NCBI GenBank assembly: GCA_017445475.1
Contig: JAFSUB010000011.1
Location: 1-50,587 of the forward strand
From: Alphaproteobacteria bacterium
GTDB taxonomy: Bacteria; Pseudomonadota; Alphaproteobacteria; RF32; CAG-239
Direction of reading: 5' to 3'
Length of the DNA stretch: 50,587 nt
Part shown: positions 9,293 to 18,169 of the stretch, one piece after another
Layout: each line of letters opens with the position of its first letter
Numbering within the stretch: position 1 is the first letter of the stretch
Made by a program: the position numbers and the translations under genes
The notes under the pieces: generated by a model
What the model was told of the DNA's origin: nothing
What the model saw: only the letters and a program-made list of their open reading frames with translations
Databases searched by the model: none

Positions 9293-9565
9293 TCAGGTTG
9301 AGAATCTGAAAAGGACAAATGACTTTTGGTGTTTTTAAAAAGGACTTGAAAGCACTTTCAAAAAATCGCCGGCAAAATCCATGCCTTAATGGTGAAACAA
9401 GACCGTTTGAGATTCTTTACAGGTTTTGCTTTTTGTTGTTACATCAAGCAAAAAGCCAAACACTTTAGGTCAGTAGTTGAAAACAAAACATGGCAAATCC
9501 TTTCAGCCTGAAGTGTTTATAAAGACGCCCTCCAAACTTTGTTTTGAAGGGCGCCTTGCTTTTTT
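9293..9565 (+). ncRNA. Candidate structured non-coding RNA of unknown family
   Basis: This 390-base gap between rsfS and fabG holds a transcription unit: a promoter at 9260-9288, a body of about 220 nt and a strong terminator on the same strand. The ends pair with each other. TCAGG at 9293-9297 pairs with CCTGA at 9507-9511, and CTGAAAAGGA pairs with TCCTTTCAG just inside, with an eight-base bulge between. Internal hairpins are TTGAAA-gcac-TTTCAA (9346-9361) and a 13-14-bp stem at 9423-9461. AGAATCT near the 5' end can also pair with AGATTCT near 9411. I see no signature of 4.5S RNA, RNase P RNA or tmRNA, and 6S RNA cannot be excluded. A 50-codon ORF (9319-9471, with AAGGA upstream) is the alternative reading. 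Confidence 0.6.
9522..9565 (+). terminator. Terminator of the structured RNA
   Basis: A stem of about 16 bp, with a few mismatches, runs from AAG at 9522-9524 to CTT at 9555-9557, and its central paired blocks are CGCCCT/AGGGCG and CAAAC/GTTTTG. It is followed by GCTTTTTT. The T-run is on the plus strand, so it serves the RNA and not fabG. Confidence 0.88.
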
Positions 9566-9577
9566 ATCAAACATTTT

Positions 9578-10315
9578 TTATATCATCGCCATGCCACCAT
9601 TAACATGAATGGTTTGTCCGGTGATGTATGCGGCCTCATCGGAAGATAAAAACGCAACCACGTTTGCAATGTCCTGCGCTTCGCCCAAGCGTGCCTCCGG
9701 AATTTTTGAAAGCAGATTGGCTTTAACGTCATCAGGCAAAACATCTGTCATTGCCGTGCGGATAAAGCCGGGTGCAACGGAGTTGACCGTGATATTGCGC
9801 GAACCGACCTCTTGCGCCAAGCATTTGTTCATGGCAATCATACCGGCTTTTGAAGCGGCATAATTGGCTTGCCCTGCGTTGCCCATCACGCCCACAACGG
9901 AAGCAATGCCGATGATGCGCCCGAAACGGCGTTTCATCATGCCCCGAATAACGGCTTTTGCCAGTTTGAAACCTGCTGACAGGTTAACATCTAAAACAAG
10001 CTGCCAATCCTCATCGCTCATTCTCATAAACAAGTTATCGCGCGTTAAACCGGCGTTGTTGACCAAAATATCAATTTGCCCGAATTTTGACTCAACATTT
10101 TCAACCAGAGCTTTGATTTCATCTGCATTCGAGAGATTGGCAACAAAACACGCAACATCGCCTTTAAGCTCTGCTTTAAGCTTTTCCATGCCGTCGGGGC
10201 GCACATCCGTTAAGGCAAGTTTAGCGCCTTGCGCTTTTAAGGTTCGGGCAATCTTGTCGCCCAAGCCGCCCGATGCGCCGGTAATTAAAGCAACTTTATT
10301 AGTGAGTTCAAACAT
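9578..10315 (-). CDS. fabG: 3-oxoacyl-[acyl-carrier-protein] reductase
   Basis: FabG reduces 3-ketoacyl-ACP with NADPH in each fatty-acid elongation round. The 245-residue SDR product has TGASGGLG at residues 12-19, NNAG at 86-89, and the catalytic tetrad Asn111, Ser139, Tyr152 and Lys156 (YAASK). It ends in the family's GQTIHVNGGMAMI. The open frame extends upstream to 10444, but MFELTNKVALITG at 10315 is the normal start and AAGGAAAA precedes it, overlapping the fabD stop codon. acpP and fabF do not follow as they often do; the structured RNA lies there instead. Confidence 0.95.
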   Translation of the reverse strand: MFELTNKVALITGASGGLGDKIARTLKAQGAKLALTDVRPDGMEKLKAELKGDVACFVANLSNADEIKALVENVESKFGQIDILVNNAGLTRDNLFMRMSDEDWQLVLDVNLSAGFKLAKAVIRGMMKRRFGRIIGIASVVGVMGNAGQANYAASKAGMIAMNKCLAQEVGSRNITVNSVAPGFIRTAMTDVLPDDVKANLLSKIPEARLGEAQDIANVVAFLSSDEAAYITGQTIHVNGGMAMI

Positions 10316-10328
10316 ATTGTTTTTCCTT

Positions 10329-11273
10329 TCATAAATTGCCGGCCAATTCTTCAATGGCCGACGGTGTTTCAACAGAAGTTGTGTAAATATCTTTATGAGA
10401 ACGCTTAACCATATTGGACAAGACGCTCCCCGGACCGATTTCAATAATATCCGTTACATTTTGAGCACATAAATAGAGCATTGTTTCCCTAAAGCGAACC
10501 ATACCCGTAATCTGTTTTTCAAGATTTGAAATAATTTCGGTTTTGCTTAAAGCGGCCGTTGCGGTAACGTTGGAAATTAAAGCAATTTTCGGCTCGAAAG
10601 ACGGTGCGCTTTGCAAAGCTTTGTTCATAATGTTCACGGCAGGCGCCATTAGGGGACTGTGGAAGGGCGCGCTGACAGGCAGCATAATCGCTTTTTTCGC
10701 ACCAAATTCGGAGGCAATTTCAGCGGCTTTCTGAAGCGCTTTTAAGTGTCCGGACAAAACAACCTGACCTTCGGTGTTGTCATTGGCTGCAACGCAAAAA
10801 TAATTTTCGTCGCTTGCAGCTTCTATTAAGGCGTCAACCTCACCAAACGAAAGCCCTAAAACGGCAAGCATTCCGCCAACGCCGACCGGAACGGCTTGTT
10901 GCATGGCCTCGCCCCTTAAACGCAAAAGCTTTGCAGTGGTGGTAATGTCAAAAACACCCGCTGTGCAGGCGGCGGCATATTCGCCCAAAGAATGTCCGGC
11001 AACAAAAGAAACCTTGTCTTTCAAATCAATGCAAAATTCCTTTTCCAGAACACGGATAACAGCCATGCAAACCGCCATTATGGCGGGTTGAGCATTGACG
11101 GTAAGTGTCAGTTCGGCTTGAGAGCCGTCGCTCATAAGCGCATATAAATTTTGCTTTAAGGCCTCGTCAACCTCATCAAAAACACGTTTTGCCGCGTCAA
11201 AGTTTTCATAAAGCTCTTTGCCCATACCGATATGCTGCGAACCTTGCCCCGGAAAAATAAAAGCGTATTTCAT
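10329..11273 (-). CDS. fabD: Malonyl-CoA:ACP transacylase
   Basis: FabD loads malonate from CoA onto acyl-carrier protein for type II fatty-acid synthesis. The 314-residue product has PGQGSQ at residues 8-13, the nucleophile elbow GHSLG with Ser95, Arg120 in LRLRGEAMQ for carboxylate binding, and catalytic His205 in APFHSPLM. AGAGG lies a few bases before the ATG. It is the first gene of a fabD-fabG operon with translational coupling across a 13-base gap. Confidence 0.96.
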   Translation of the reverse strand: MKYAFIFPGQGSQHIGMGKELYENFDAAKRVFDEVDEALKQNLYALMSDGSQAELTLTVNAQPAIMAVCMAVIRVLEKEFCIDLKDKVSFVAGHSLGEYAAACTAGVFDITTTAKLLRLRGEAMQQAVPVGVGGMLAVLGLSFGEVDALIEAASDENYFCVAANDNTEGQVVLSGHLKALQKAAEIASEFGAKKAIMLPVSAPFHSPLMAPAVNIMNKALQSAPSFEPKIALISNVTATAALSKTEIISNLEKQITGMVRFRETMLYLCAQNVTDIIEIGPGSVLSNMVKRSHKDIYTTSVETPSAIEELAGNL

Positions 11274-11371
11274 TTGAAAAACCTCTTTTTTTTAATGATT
11301 TATTGGGAATTTTAAGATAATTTAATCGAAAGTCAAGTTTTTATCAAAAGTTACCACACACTGGATTTTAA

Positions 11372-12193
11372 ATGTTTGAGAAGGATAAAATATCGGTTGT
11401 TACCATTTTAGATAAGGGTTCGCGCTTTTATTTGACAACAATGAAATCGTATTTTGCACAAACCTATCAAAACAGGGAATGGATTATTATTGACAACACA
11501 AACAACAAAGTTGTTGCCGCAAGGCTGAAACCCTACATGTTAAAAAATCCGGCGCTCAAACTTGTGGCCAATGAAAAGCCGTTGAGCCGAGCAGAGATTT
11601 TAAAACAGGTTTTGAAGGCTTGCGGGGGGCGCTATATCGCTTTTTTAAAGCCGGAGGATTATTGGCTTCCGGACAAGCTTTTGCGTCAATCGGGTTTTAT
11701 GCTGCGCTATAATGCGCCGATTTCGCACACCAGTTATGCGTTTGCCGACGATAAATATCATTTGTTGCCGGTGGGGTGTTATCACGTCAAAAAAGAGCTT
11801 AATATGGTTAACTACAGTGCGCAAAATCCGGTTTCGCTTTCAACCATTATGTTCGATAAAGAGCGCATTTCGTTTGATGCGAGCAAGTTTGAAGAAATGA
11901 AAGATTTTGATTTTATGATGATGTTGCTCGTAAACGGGTTTGTTTCGTCTGGTATGAGTGATGTTTTAACATTGTGCAGGCCGATTTTTGATAAAAAAGT
12001 GCGCCGGAAAATAGAGGAAATTCTACATCAATATACATCCGAAAGCCAAGTAGATAAAATGGTGAGCTTGAGAATTTTGGAACATTATTCTTTTCAAGCT
12101 CTTAATATTGCGAGCTTGTCGCTTGATCCGGCAGTTTGTATCAGCTATGATGTTGTTGATGGTTTGAACAAGTTGAGAAATTTTAAAATTTGA
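11372..12193 (+). CDS. Family 2-like glycosyltransferase with altered DXD motif
   Basis: The 273-residue product looks like a GT-A (GT2) sugar transferase: ISVVTILDKG at the N-terminus, SYFAQTYQNREWIIIDN over about residues 26-42, then GGRYIAFLKPEDYWLPDKL. In active GT2 enzymes the last segment normally reads FLDxDDxW, with metal-binding aspartates. Here residues 93-96 are K-P-E-D, so metal or nucleotide-sugar binding may be changed or lost. No transmembrane segment is seen. It lies 13 bases upstream of ftsK in a probable operon. The substrate is unknown. It could be an inactive relative or an unusual transferase. Confidence 0.72.
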   Translation: MFEKDKISVVTILDKGSRFYLTTMKSYFAQTYQNREWIIIDNTNNKVVAARLKPYMLKNPALKLVANEKPLSRAEILKQVLKACGGRYIAFLKPEDYWLPDKLLRQSGFMLRYNAPISHTSYAFADDKYHLLPVGCYHVKKELNMVNYSAQNPVSLSTIMFDKERISFDASKFEEMKDFDFMMMLLVNGFVSSGMSDVLTLCRPIFDKKVRRKIEEILHQYTSESQVDKMVSLRILEHYSFQALNIASLSLDPAVCISYDVVDGLNKLRNFKI

Positions 12194-12206
12194 ACGGAAA
12201 ATCAAA

Positions 12207-14459
12207 ATGGCAAGAAAATCTAAAAAGAAAGAAACAAAGTTTCGAAAATTGTTCAGAATCTGTGCTGGCTTTTTTTTGATGGCGGCCAGCATTGTTTTTT
12301 ATCTGTCGTTTTTTTCGTATCATGCGTCCGATCCGAGCTTTAACCATGTGAGCGACGATGCAACACAAAATTTATTGGGTGGTTTCGGCGCAAACATTGC
12401 CGAGGCCGCATGGTGTTTTTACGGCATAGCACTTTGTTTTTTTGTTCCGGCGCTCTTCGTTTGGGGTTTTAAGTTGGTGCGTTACGGTGTGGTGCTGCTT
12501 TTTAAGTTTCGCCTGCTTGCTTTCATCATGGGCGTCAACGCTTTGGCACCGCTTTTAAATATTGTGCACACAGCAAAAATAAACGGCCAATATTTGGGCG
12601 GGAAAACGGGCGAATATTTTTTAAGGTTTTTGAACACACACTTCAGCTACGCGCCGCCTGTTTATCGAAATATGATTTTAATTTTCATTTTGGGGATTGT
12701 CAGCGTTTTAACATTTAACGCCGTGATGGGGCTCACGGCCAAAAGTTGGTGGAAATTTTTCAAAGCAGTTTTAAAAGGTGCAAAAAACATCACGGTTGCA
12801 CTGTTTGCACTGCTTTGGGCTGTCATCACACGCTTTAAGGGCGGCAAAAAAACAAAAGCCGGTCTTTTAAGAGCAAGAATAGAGCCGAAGCTCAAAGAAA
12901 AGCCCGTGCACCAAGAGCAAAAAGCAAGTCAAAAAACCTTGGCGCAAAAAGCAAAACTGCCCGCTTTTTCGGGACAATACCGATTCCCGAGTTCGGATTT
13001 GTTGTCGCGTCCGAAAGATAAAGGTTCGGTTGAGGTCAATCAAAAAGAATTGGATTTGACAGCGCAAAATTTGGAAAATGTCTTAAAAGAATTTGGTGTT
13101 TACGGCGAAATTGTTGCGATTCGCCCCGGTCCGGTTGTAACGCTTTTTGAATTTAAGCCTGTTGCCGGAACAAAAACGGCACGCGTGATTGGACTTGCCG
13201 ACGATATTGCGCGTTCAATGTGCGCTGTTTCCGCGCGTATTGCCGTTGTTGCCGGCACGGACGCCATCGGCATTGAAATTCCGAATGCAAAACGTGAAAC
13301 CGTTTGGTTTAAAGATTTAATTGAAGATGAGGCGTTTGCGCAAAGCAAAAACACCTTAAATGTGGTGTTGGGCAAAGACATCGGCGGGCAAAATGTTTAT
13401 GCCGATTTGGCCAAAATGCCGCACCTTCTTGTGGCGGGAACAACGGGCTCCGGCAAATCGGTTGGCATCAATTCGATGATTTTATCACTTTTGTTTAAGA
13501 TGACGCCCGAGGAATGTAAAATGATTATGATTGATCCGAAAATGCTTGAATTTTCAATGTATAACGACATTCCGCATTTGCTCACTCCCGTCATCACCGA
13601 TCCGGCAAAGGCGGTTGTCGGCTTGAAATGGGCTGTTTGCGAGATGGAAGAAAGATATCGCAAAATTTCCGATTTGCATGTGCGCAACATTTTCGGCTAT
13701 AACCAGAAGCTCAAAGAGCTGCAGCAATCGGGTGAAAAGCCTACAAAAACCATACAGGTCGGGTTTGATGCCGAAACAGGGCGCCCGATTTATGAGCATC
13801 AGGAAATTGACTTAAGCCCAATGCCGTATATTGTCATTGTTGTTGACGAGGTGGCGGATTTAATGATTGTGGCTAAAAAAGAAGTTGAAACGGCCATCCA
13901 GCGTTTGGCGCAAAAGGCCAGAGCCGCCGGTATTCACCTGATTATGGCCACCCAACGTCCGTCCGTTGATGTTATCACGGGCGTGATTAAGGCTAATTTT
14001 CCGACACGAATCAGTTTTCAGGTTACCTCCAAGTTTGACAGTATGACGATTTTGGGCGACAAAGGCGCCGAGCAGCTTCTCGGTATGGGCGATATGCTTT
14101 ATATGCCTTCCGGTTTGCGGCCGCTTCGCGTTCACGGCAGTTTTGTTAAAGACAGCGAAGTTGAAGCTGTGGCCGAATTTTTGAAAAGCCAAGGTGCGCC
14201 GAATTATGTTGCGGGTGTAACCGAAGGTGAGCTAACTTCAAAAGAAGGTTTGTCCTCTGATTTATCATCAGAGGGAGATGCTGATTTATACATGCAGGCC
14301 TTAAACATTGTTCGAAATGATAAAAAGGCTTCGACAAGCTATATTCAACGCAAGCTTCGAATCGGTTACAACCGTGCAGCGGCGCTGATTGATAAAATGG
14401 AAGAAGATGGAATTGTTTCGCCCGCAGACCATGTCGGCAGGCGCGAAGTTATCGGTTAG
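12207..14459 (+). CDS. ftsK: DNA translocase FtsK
   Basis: FtsK anchors at the septum, pumps chromosome termini apart and activates XerCD at dif. The 750-residue product has several N-terminal membrane segments (first near residues 20-40), a basic and Gln-rich linker of about 100 residues, then the motor. Walker A GTTGSGKS is at 411-418, Walker B IVVDE ends at 548, and a C-terminal winged-helix gamma domain that reads KOPS-type sites spans about 685-750 (SYIQRKLRIGYNRAA). The linker is short compared with E. coli FtsK, as in many alphaproteobacteria. It is co-transcribed with the flanking genes (13- and 9-base gaps). Confidence 0.96.
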   Translation: MARKSKKKETKFRKLFRICAGFFLMAASIVFYLSFFSYHASDPSFNHVSDDATQNLLGGFGANIAEAAWCFYGIALCFFVPALFVWGFKLVRYGVVLLFKFRLLAFIMGVNALAPLLNIVHTAKINGQYLGGKTGEYFLRFLNTHFSYAPPVYRNMILIFILGIVSVLTFNAVMGLTAKSWWKFFKAVLKGAKNITVALFALLWAVITRFKGGKKTKAGLLRARIEPKLKEKPVHQEQKASQKTLAQKAKLPAFSGQYRFPSSDLLSRPKDKGSVEVNQKELDLTAQNLENVLKEFGVYGEIVAIRPGPVVTLFEFKPVAGTKTARVIGLADDIARSMCAVSARIAVVAGTDAIGIEIPNAKRETVWFKDLIEDEAFAQSKNTLNVVLGKDIGGQNVYADLAKMPHLLVAGTTGSGKSVGINSMILSLLFKMTPEECKMIMIDPKMLEFSMYNDIPHLLTPVITDPAKAVVGLKWAVCEMEERYRKISDLHVRNIFGYNQKLKELQQSGEKPTKTIQVGFDAETGRPIYEHQEIDLSPMPYIVIVVDEVADLMIVAKKEVETAIQRLAQKARAAGIHLIMATQRPSVDVITGVIKANFPTRISFQVTSKFDSMTILGDKGAEQLLGMGDMLYMPSGLRPLRVHGSFVKDSEVEAVAEFLKSQGAPNYVAGVTEGELTSKEGLSSDLSSEGDADLYMQALNIVRNDKKASTSYIQRKLRIGYNRAAALIDKMEEDGIVSPADHVGRREVIG

Positions 14460-14468
14460 GAATTAAAG

Positions 14469-15710
14469 ATGTTGCTCTTAAAAAATGTTTTTTTGAACGG
14501 AAAAACACAGGATATTTTGATTAAGGATAATGCTTTTGCTAAAATAGCAAGCCATATCGAGCATAAAAATTGCAAAACGCTTGATTGCAAAGACAAAGCG
14601 ATTTTGCCGACTTTTTGCAACACGCACACGCACGCCTCAATGATGTTTTTGAGGGGTGTCGGCGAAGATTTGGAGCTTTTTGATTGGCTTGAAAACGAAA
14701 TATGGCCGAGAGAAGACAAATTGACGCCTGAGATGGTTTATCATCTGTCGCGTTTTGCCATTTTGGAAATGATAAAAACAGGAACGACAATGTTCTTGGA
14801 TATGTATTTTTTTGTGGATCAAACCATTAAGGCTGCCGAAGAAATGGGCATTCGAGCAGCCATCACTTATCTCGGAATGGATGTGTTTGATGAAAACGAA
14901 ACAAAACGTCGTCAGGGTTTGGCACAGACTTTTTTGAGTAATGACAGCACAGGCCCGCTGATTTATAAAGGACTGTCTTGCCATGCGGTTTACACAACTT
15001 CCGAAGCTTTAATTAAAAGCTTTAAGGAGTATACACGCAAAAACAAAACCTATTTGAGTATTCATATGAACGAAACGCAAAAAGAAGTTTCGGATTGCTT
15101 GGCAAAATATGGCAAACGTCCGATACAGCTTATTGATGATTGGGGCATTTTAGATGAAAACACCATTATTGCGCATGCGGTGCATTTAGATGATGATGAA
15201 ATAAGTCGCATTGTTCGGGCAAAGGCCGTTGTGGCACATAATCCAACCTCAAATTTGAAGCTCAATTCGGGGCAAATGCCGTTGCAAAAATATTTGGAAA
15301 GGGGCGTTCGTGTGGCGCTTGGAACCGACGGTGTTTCTTCAAACAATTCGCTTTCGATGATTTCCGAAATGAAAGTGGCGGCATTGTCGGCAAAGAGTGC
15401 GGCAAACAGCTCAACTGCGGCAAAGACCCCTGATGTGTTTAAAATTGCAACCGAAAACGGCTTTGAGGCTTTGGGTGTTAAAGCGGGCAAAATTGAAGAG
15501 GGGTATTTGGCAGACTTTATGCTTGTTGACTTAAACCATCATGCGCTTTTGCCGAATGTCAACCTTGTTTCGAATATGGTTTATTCGGCAGATTCTTCTG
15601 TTATCTGCGACGTTTTTTGCAACGGCAAGCCCTTGATGCTGGATGGGTATGTTGCTGGCGAAGAAGAGATTGTTGAAAACTTCAAAAAGGTGTGCAAAGA
15701 ATTATCTTGA
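14469..15710 (+). CDS. mtaD: Amidohydrolase, MtaD-type 5'-methylthioadenosine/S-adenosylhomocysteine deaminase
   Basis: The predicted reaction is deamination of MTA or SAH to the inosyl product, a step in methylthioadenosine or SAH turnover. The 413-residue product shows the metal site of the TIM-barrel amidohydrolases: HTH with His53 and His55, His199 and Glu202 in SIHMNE, His236/His239 in AHAVHL, and Asp287 in GTDG. The shape of the MFLRGVGEDLELFDWLEN region matches the MTA/SAH deaminase subgroup, but related chlorohydrolases and guanine deaminases cannot be ruled out by eye. It starts nine bases after ftsK, with AGGA overlapping the ftsK stop region. Confidence 0.82.
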   Translation: MLLLKNVFLNGKTQDILIKDNAFAKIASHIEHKNCKTLDCKDKAILPTFCNTHTHASMMFLRGVGEDLELFDWLENEIWPREDKLTPEMVYHLSRFAILEMIKTGTTMFLDMYFFVDQTIKAAEEMGIRAAITYLGMDVFDENETKRRQGLAQTFLSNDSTGPLIYKGLSCHAVYTTSEALIKSFKEYTRKNKTYLSIHMNETQKEVSDCLAKYGKRPIQLIDDWGILDENTIIAHAVHLDDDEISRIVRAKAVVAHNPTSNLKLNSGQMPLQKYLERGVRVALGTDGVSSNNSLSMISEMKVAALSAKSAANSSTAAKTPDVFKIATENGFEALGVKAGKIEEGYLADFMLVDLNHHALLPNVNLVSNMVYSADSSVICDVFCNGKPLMLDGYVAGEEEIVENFKKVCKELS

Positions 15711-15796
15711 TTGCTGTGCATCTTAAAGCTTGCTTTTCGGATAGGCTGTGTTAAAAAAGAATTAGGGTTTTGATTTCATAAAGGGATAATTTCTTC

Positions 15797-16204
15797 ATGA
15801 GTTTTCTCGCGAAATATTTAAGTCATTTCATTTTTGGATTTGTGGCCGCTTATTTTGCTTTTGCGGCATTTGTTCAAAATCAGGAGCCTGAAACAAACAA
15901 GGCAATTTTGCTGATTGTGTTGTGCGTGTGGGTGTTGTGGATTTTTGCAAAATCCTTGCTTAAGATGATTGTTGTTGTCGGCCTTCTTTGCGCTATTGTG
16001 TTTGCCGTCTATTATCTTTTCAACACAGATAAAATTGAATGCAAAAAATCGGGCAATCACTGGAACCCCACAACAAAAATATGCGAGGAAGGCGGCGCTT
16101 TCGCCGAGCAAGCCGAAGGTTACTTAAGAAATTGGTTTAAGGGCAATGTCAGCTTTGAAAAAGACGTTGCAAAAGCCATCGACACAACAAACACACACAA
16201 ATAA
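15797..16204 (+). CDS. Small membrane protein of unknown function
   Basis: No family is recognised. The 135-residue product has two or three hydrophobic helices: about residues 9-26, 37-52 and 57-75 (MIVVVGLLCAIVFAVYYLF). A roughly 60-residue hydrophilic C-terminal part follows, with two cysteines (IECKKSG and KICEEGG) that could form a disulfide if it faces the periplasm. AAAGGGATA lies upstream. It is convergent with gcrA. The 86 bases before it hold nothing I can assign. Confidence 0.7.
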   Translation: MSFLAKYLSHFIFGFVAAYFAFAAFVQNQEPETNKAILLIVLCVWVLWIFAKSLLKMIVVVGLLCAIVFAVYYLFNTDKIECKKSGNHWNPTTKICEEGGAFAEQAEGYLRNWFKGNVSFEKDVAKAIDTTNTHK

Positions 16205-16254
16205 GGGCTTACGCTTATTTTGCGGTGCAACAGTGTTTTTTTTGGCTTCAGGGC

Positions 16255-16701
16255 TTATTTTTCTTTTTTGCTCGGTTTAACATAAGCGATGGCGGCGTGT
16301 TCATCGCAATATGTTTGGCCCGCACGAACTTTTTGCCCGCAAAAACAAAAATTTTCATCTTTCGGATCTCCAAGCGGCCAACGGCAAGTGTGGCTGTCAA
16401 GCTCGCTTAATTTAAGCCCGAGTTTTTTTTGTGTTTTCGGCGTTTTGTCGGGTTTTGGTTCGCTCTTTGTTTGTTTTTCGGCCGTTTTTTGATGTTGCTG
16501 CGGTAATTTTTTTGCCGTTTTCTTTTTTTTAAGTTCTTCTTTTTTCTTAATCGGTGAAGGGCGCGCCTCAAGGTTTAGGCGATGAACTTTCCCGACAACG
16601 GAATTTTTGGACAACCCCAAAGTTTTTGCAATTTCGTTCGTGGTTGTGCCGCTAAGCCACAAGTTTTTGAGATTTTCAATCATTTCAGGTGTCCATGCCA
16701 T
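16255..16701 (-). CDS. gcrA: Cell-cycle regulator GcrA
   Basis: GcrA is an alphaproteobacterial sigma70-associated activator that works at promoters carrying methylated GANTC sites. The 148-residue product begins MAWTPEMIENLKNLW, followed by the DNA-binding HTH (GTTTNEIAKTLGLSKNSVVGKVHRL). A Lys-rich linker comes next, then the conserved C-terminal polymerase-binding domain (CRWPLGDP, FCFCG, YCDEHAAIAY). Length and domain order are normal. Its own upstream region contains a GAGTC site at 16760-16764, which fits control by CcrM-type methylation, though that is inference. It is convergent with the 15797 gene. Confidence 0.96.
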   Translation of the reverse strand: MAWTPEMIENLKNLWLSGTTTNEIAKTLGLSKNSVVGKVHRLNLEARPSPIKKKEELKKKKTAKKLPQQHQKTAEKQTKSEPKPDKTPKTQKKLGLKLSELDSHTCRWPLGDPKDENFCFCGQKVRAGQTYCDEHAAIAYVKPSKKEK

Positions 16702-16844
16702 TGTTTTTTTCCTTATAAAAACATTTTAAACAGCCCCATTCTAGATGAAGATAAATGCGGAGTCTAGGTTAATTTTTAAAAATATCACTTTTTTTTCTTT
16801 TTAAATATGTTATCTTCAAAAAAGTTGCTTATGAGGATTTCTGT

Positions 16845-18074
16845 ATGAAAAAATATATTTTGCCGCTTGTTTTGCTGATTTCGTTTACCGTTCAAGCCGA
16901 ACGGCCTGATTTTTCGGAGTTTTTTGAGGTTGATTTAGATGCCCCCGTTCCGAATTTGGAAAAATTGCAACAAGAAGTTGCCGCGCAATACGAAATATAC
17001 GAGCCGCGATATGTCGTCAGCTGGGATATGGGGCCTGTTTTTGATAAGCTCTGGCGTTCGACCATCACCTCGTTCGGCACGTCGGAACAACATTTGAAAG
17101 CGGCCGGCGAAGATGAGCTGACAACCGCAATTTTGTCGCTTGATAAAGCGTATTATCCGTATATCGGCCCTTTTTTGCACAGCTCGCCCGGAATACCCGA
17201 AAAAATTTTGAATATGCCCGGTATTAAGGAAACAAAAAACAAATTTCCCGACAGAATTGCTCCGCAGCTTGCCGATGTGGAGGATTTGGAGTTTTTATCA
17301 CCGTTTTTATACATTTTGCTGATGCCGGAAATGTGGCCCGAAAATCATAAATCCTTAGAAAAGCCGCAAAAACGTTTGGCCAAACGGCCTAAAACAAATT
17401 ATAACCCGTCGTTTTATAAAAACCTGATTGAAGCCATTCCCGAAGGCGGTTACGGCGGTGCAAATGCGCGCGGCGATTGGCCGATCAGCGATCATTTAAG
17501 AACGCTCAAAATCACAAAAACATCGCCCTTAACAACGGCTGATGTGAAGGCGTTTGCAAATACGCTGGGCGGTGTTAAGGCGTTTGCAACGCCCGAAAAT
17601 ATTGTAAAACTCACTCGAGTTGAGCCGCTGATTGATTATTTTGAGCTCACAAACGGCACGGCACTTCCCGTCAACACGCTTAAAGATGTTGTCAATCCTT
17701 GTCAGAGGCTTGCGTTGAAAATTAAATGGGCAGGGCTTGAAACAGAGTTTTCAAAGGCGATTGCCGGCGATGGTTTTAACTTAAAAGATTGGGCAATAAC
17801 CTGCGATAAAACCGTGAAAGCATATCGAATGATTAACGTTTCCGATGCAAAAATGGCCGCCGTCAGGCAATATCAAAAAGGCCTTTATGATGTGGAAATC
17901 GGCAAGATGGATTCTAAAACGCAATCCAAATTGTATGCAACGGTTGCAAGCTTGCTTGAAATGTATCAAACAAACAAAAATGATGTTGAAGAAGCCTTGA
18001 AAAACGAGGCTCTTTTGAAAGAAAAATTTGAGCCGTTCGGAACAATTTTCGTTACTTCTCCGTTGGATTATTGA
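16845..18074 (+). CDS. Secreted protein of unknown function
   Basis: No family is recognised. The 409-residue product has a clear signal peptide (MKKYILPLVLLISFTVQA, cleavage near residue 18) and then an acidic, Pro-rich start (SEFFEVDLDAPVPNL). The body is mostly helical, with few cysteines (NPCQRL and ITCDKT, about 30 residues apart) and no membrane segment, so it should be periplasmic or exported. Stretches such as IPEGGYGGANARGDWPISDHLRTL look like loop motifs. AGGA precedes the ATG. It stands alone, divergent from gcrA, and is followed by the rpoZ promoter. Confidence 0.75.
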   Translation: MKKYILPLVLLISFTVQAERPDFSEFFEVDLDAPVPNLEKLQQEVAAQYEIYEPRYVVSWDMGPVFDKLWRSTITSFGTSEQHLKAAGEDELTTAILSLDKAYYPYIGPFLHSSPGIPEKILNMPGIKETKNKFPDRIAPQLADVEDLEFLSPFLYILLMPEMWPENHKSLEKPQKRLAKRPKTNYNPSFYKNLIEAIPEGGYGGANARGDWPISDHLRTLKITKTSPLTTADVKAFANTLGGVKAFATPENIVKLTRVEPLIDYFELTNGTALPVNTLKDVVNPCQRLALKIKWAGLETEFSKAIAGDGFNLKDWAITCDKTVKAYRMINVSDAKMAAVRQYQKGLYDVEIGKMDSKTQSKLYATVASLLEMYQTNKNDVEEALKNEALLKEKFEPFGTIFVTSPLDY

Positions 18075-18102
18075 AAAAACATTTTTTTAAAAGAAAAAAA
18101 AC

Positions 18103-18131
18103 TTGCTTTTTTAAAAGAGAATATGTATAAG
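18103..18131 (+). promoter_or_regulatory. Promoter of rpoZ
   Basis: TTGCTT (18103-18108), a 17-base spacer and TATAAG (18126-18131) lie 39 bases before the rpoZ start. Confidence 0.6.
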
Positions 18132-18169
18132 AAGAAAAACTTGTTTCATTTTAATTTTAAGGAAAAATC

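Noticed and set aside
9293-9511. Identity of the RNA as 4.5S RNA, RNase P RNA or tmRNA.
   Set aside because: The conserved core sequences of these RNAs (for example the SRP GGAAGGAAGCAGC loop or a T-arm GGTTCGAATC) were not found.
10316-10444. N-terminal extension of fabG by 43 residues.
   Set aside because: It overlaps fabD and has no similarity to SDR proteins; the internal ATG has a good Shine-Dalgarno.
16198-16220. AAATAAG/CTTATTT inverted repeat at the end of the 15797 gene as terminator.
   Set aside because: The stem is AT-rich, includes the stop codon and has only a short T-run; support is too weak to list.
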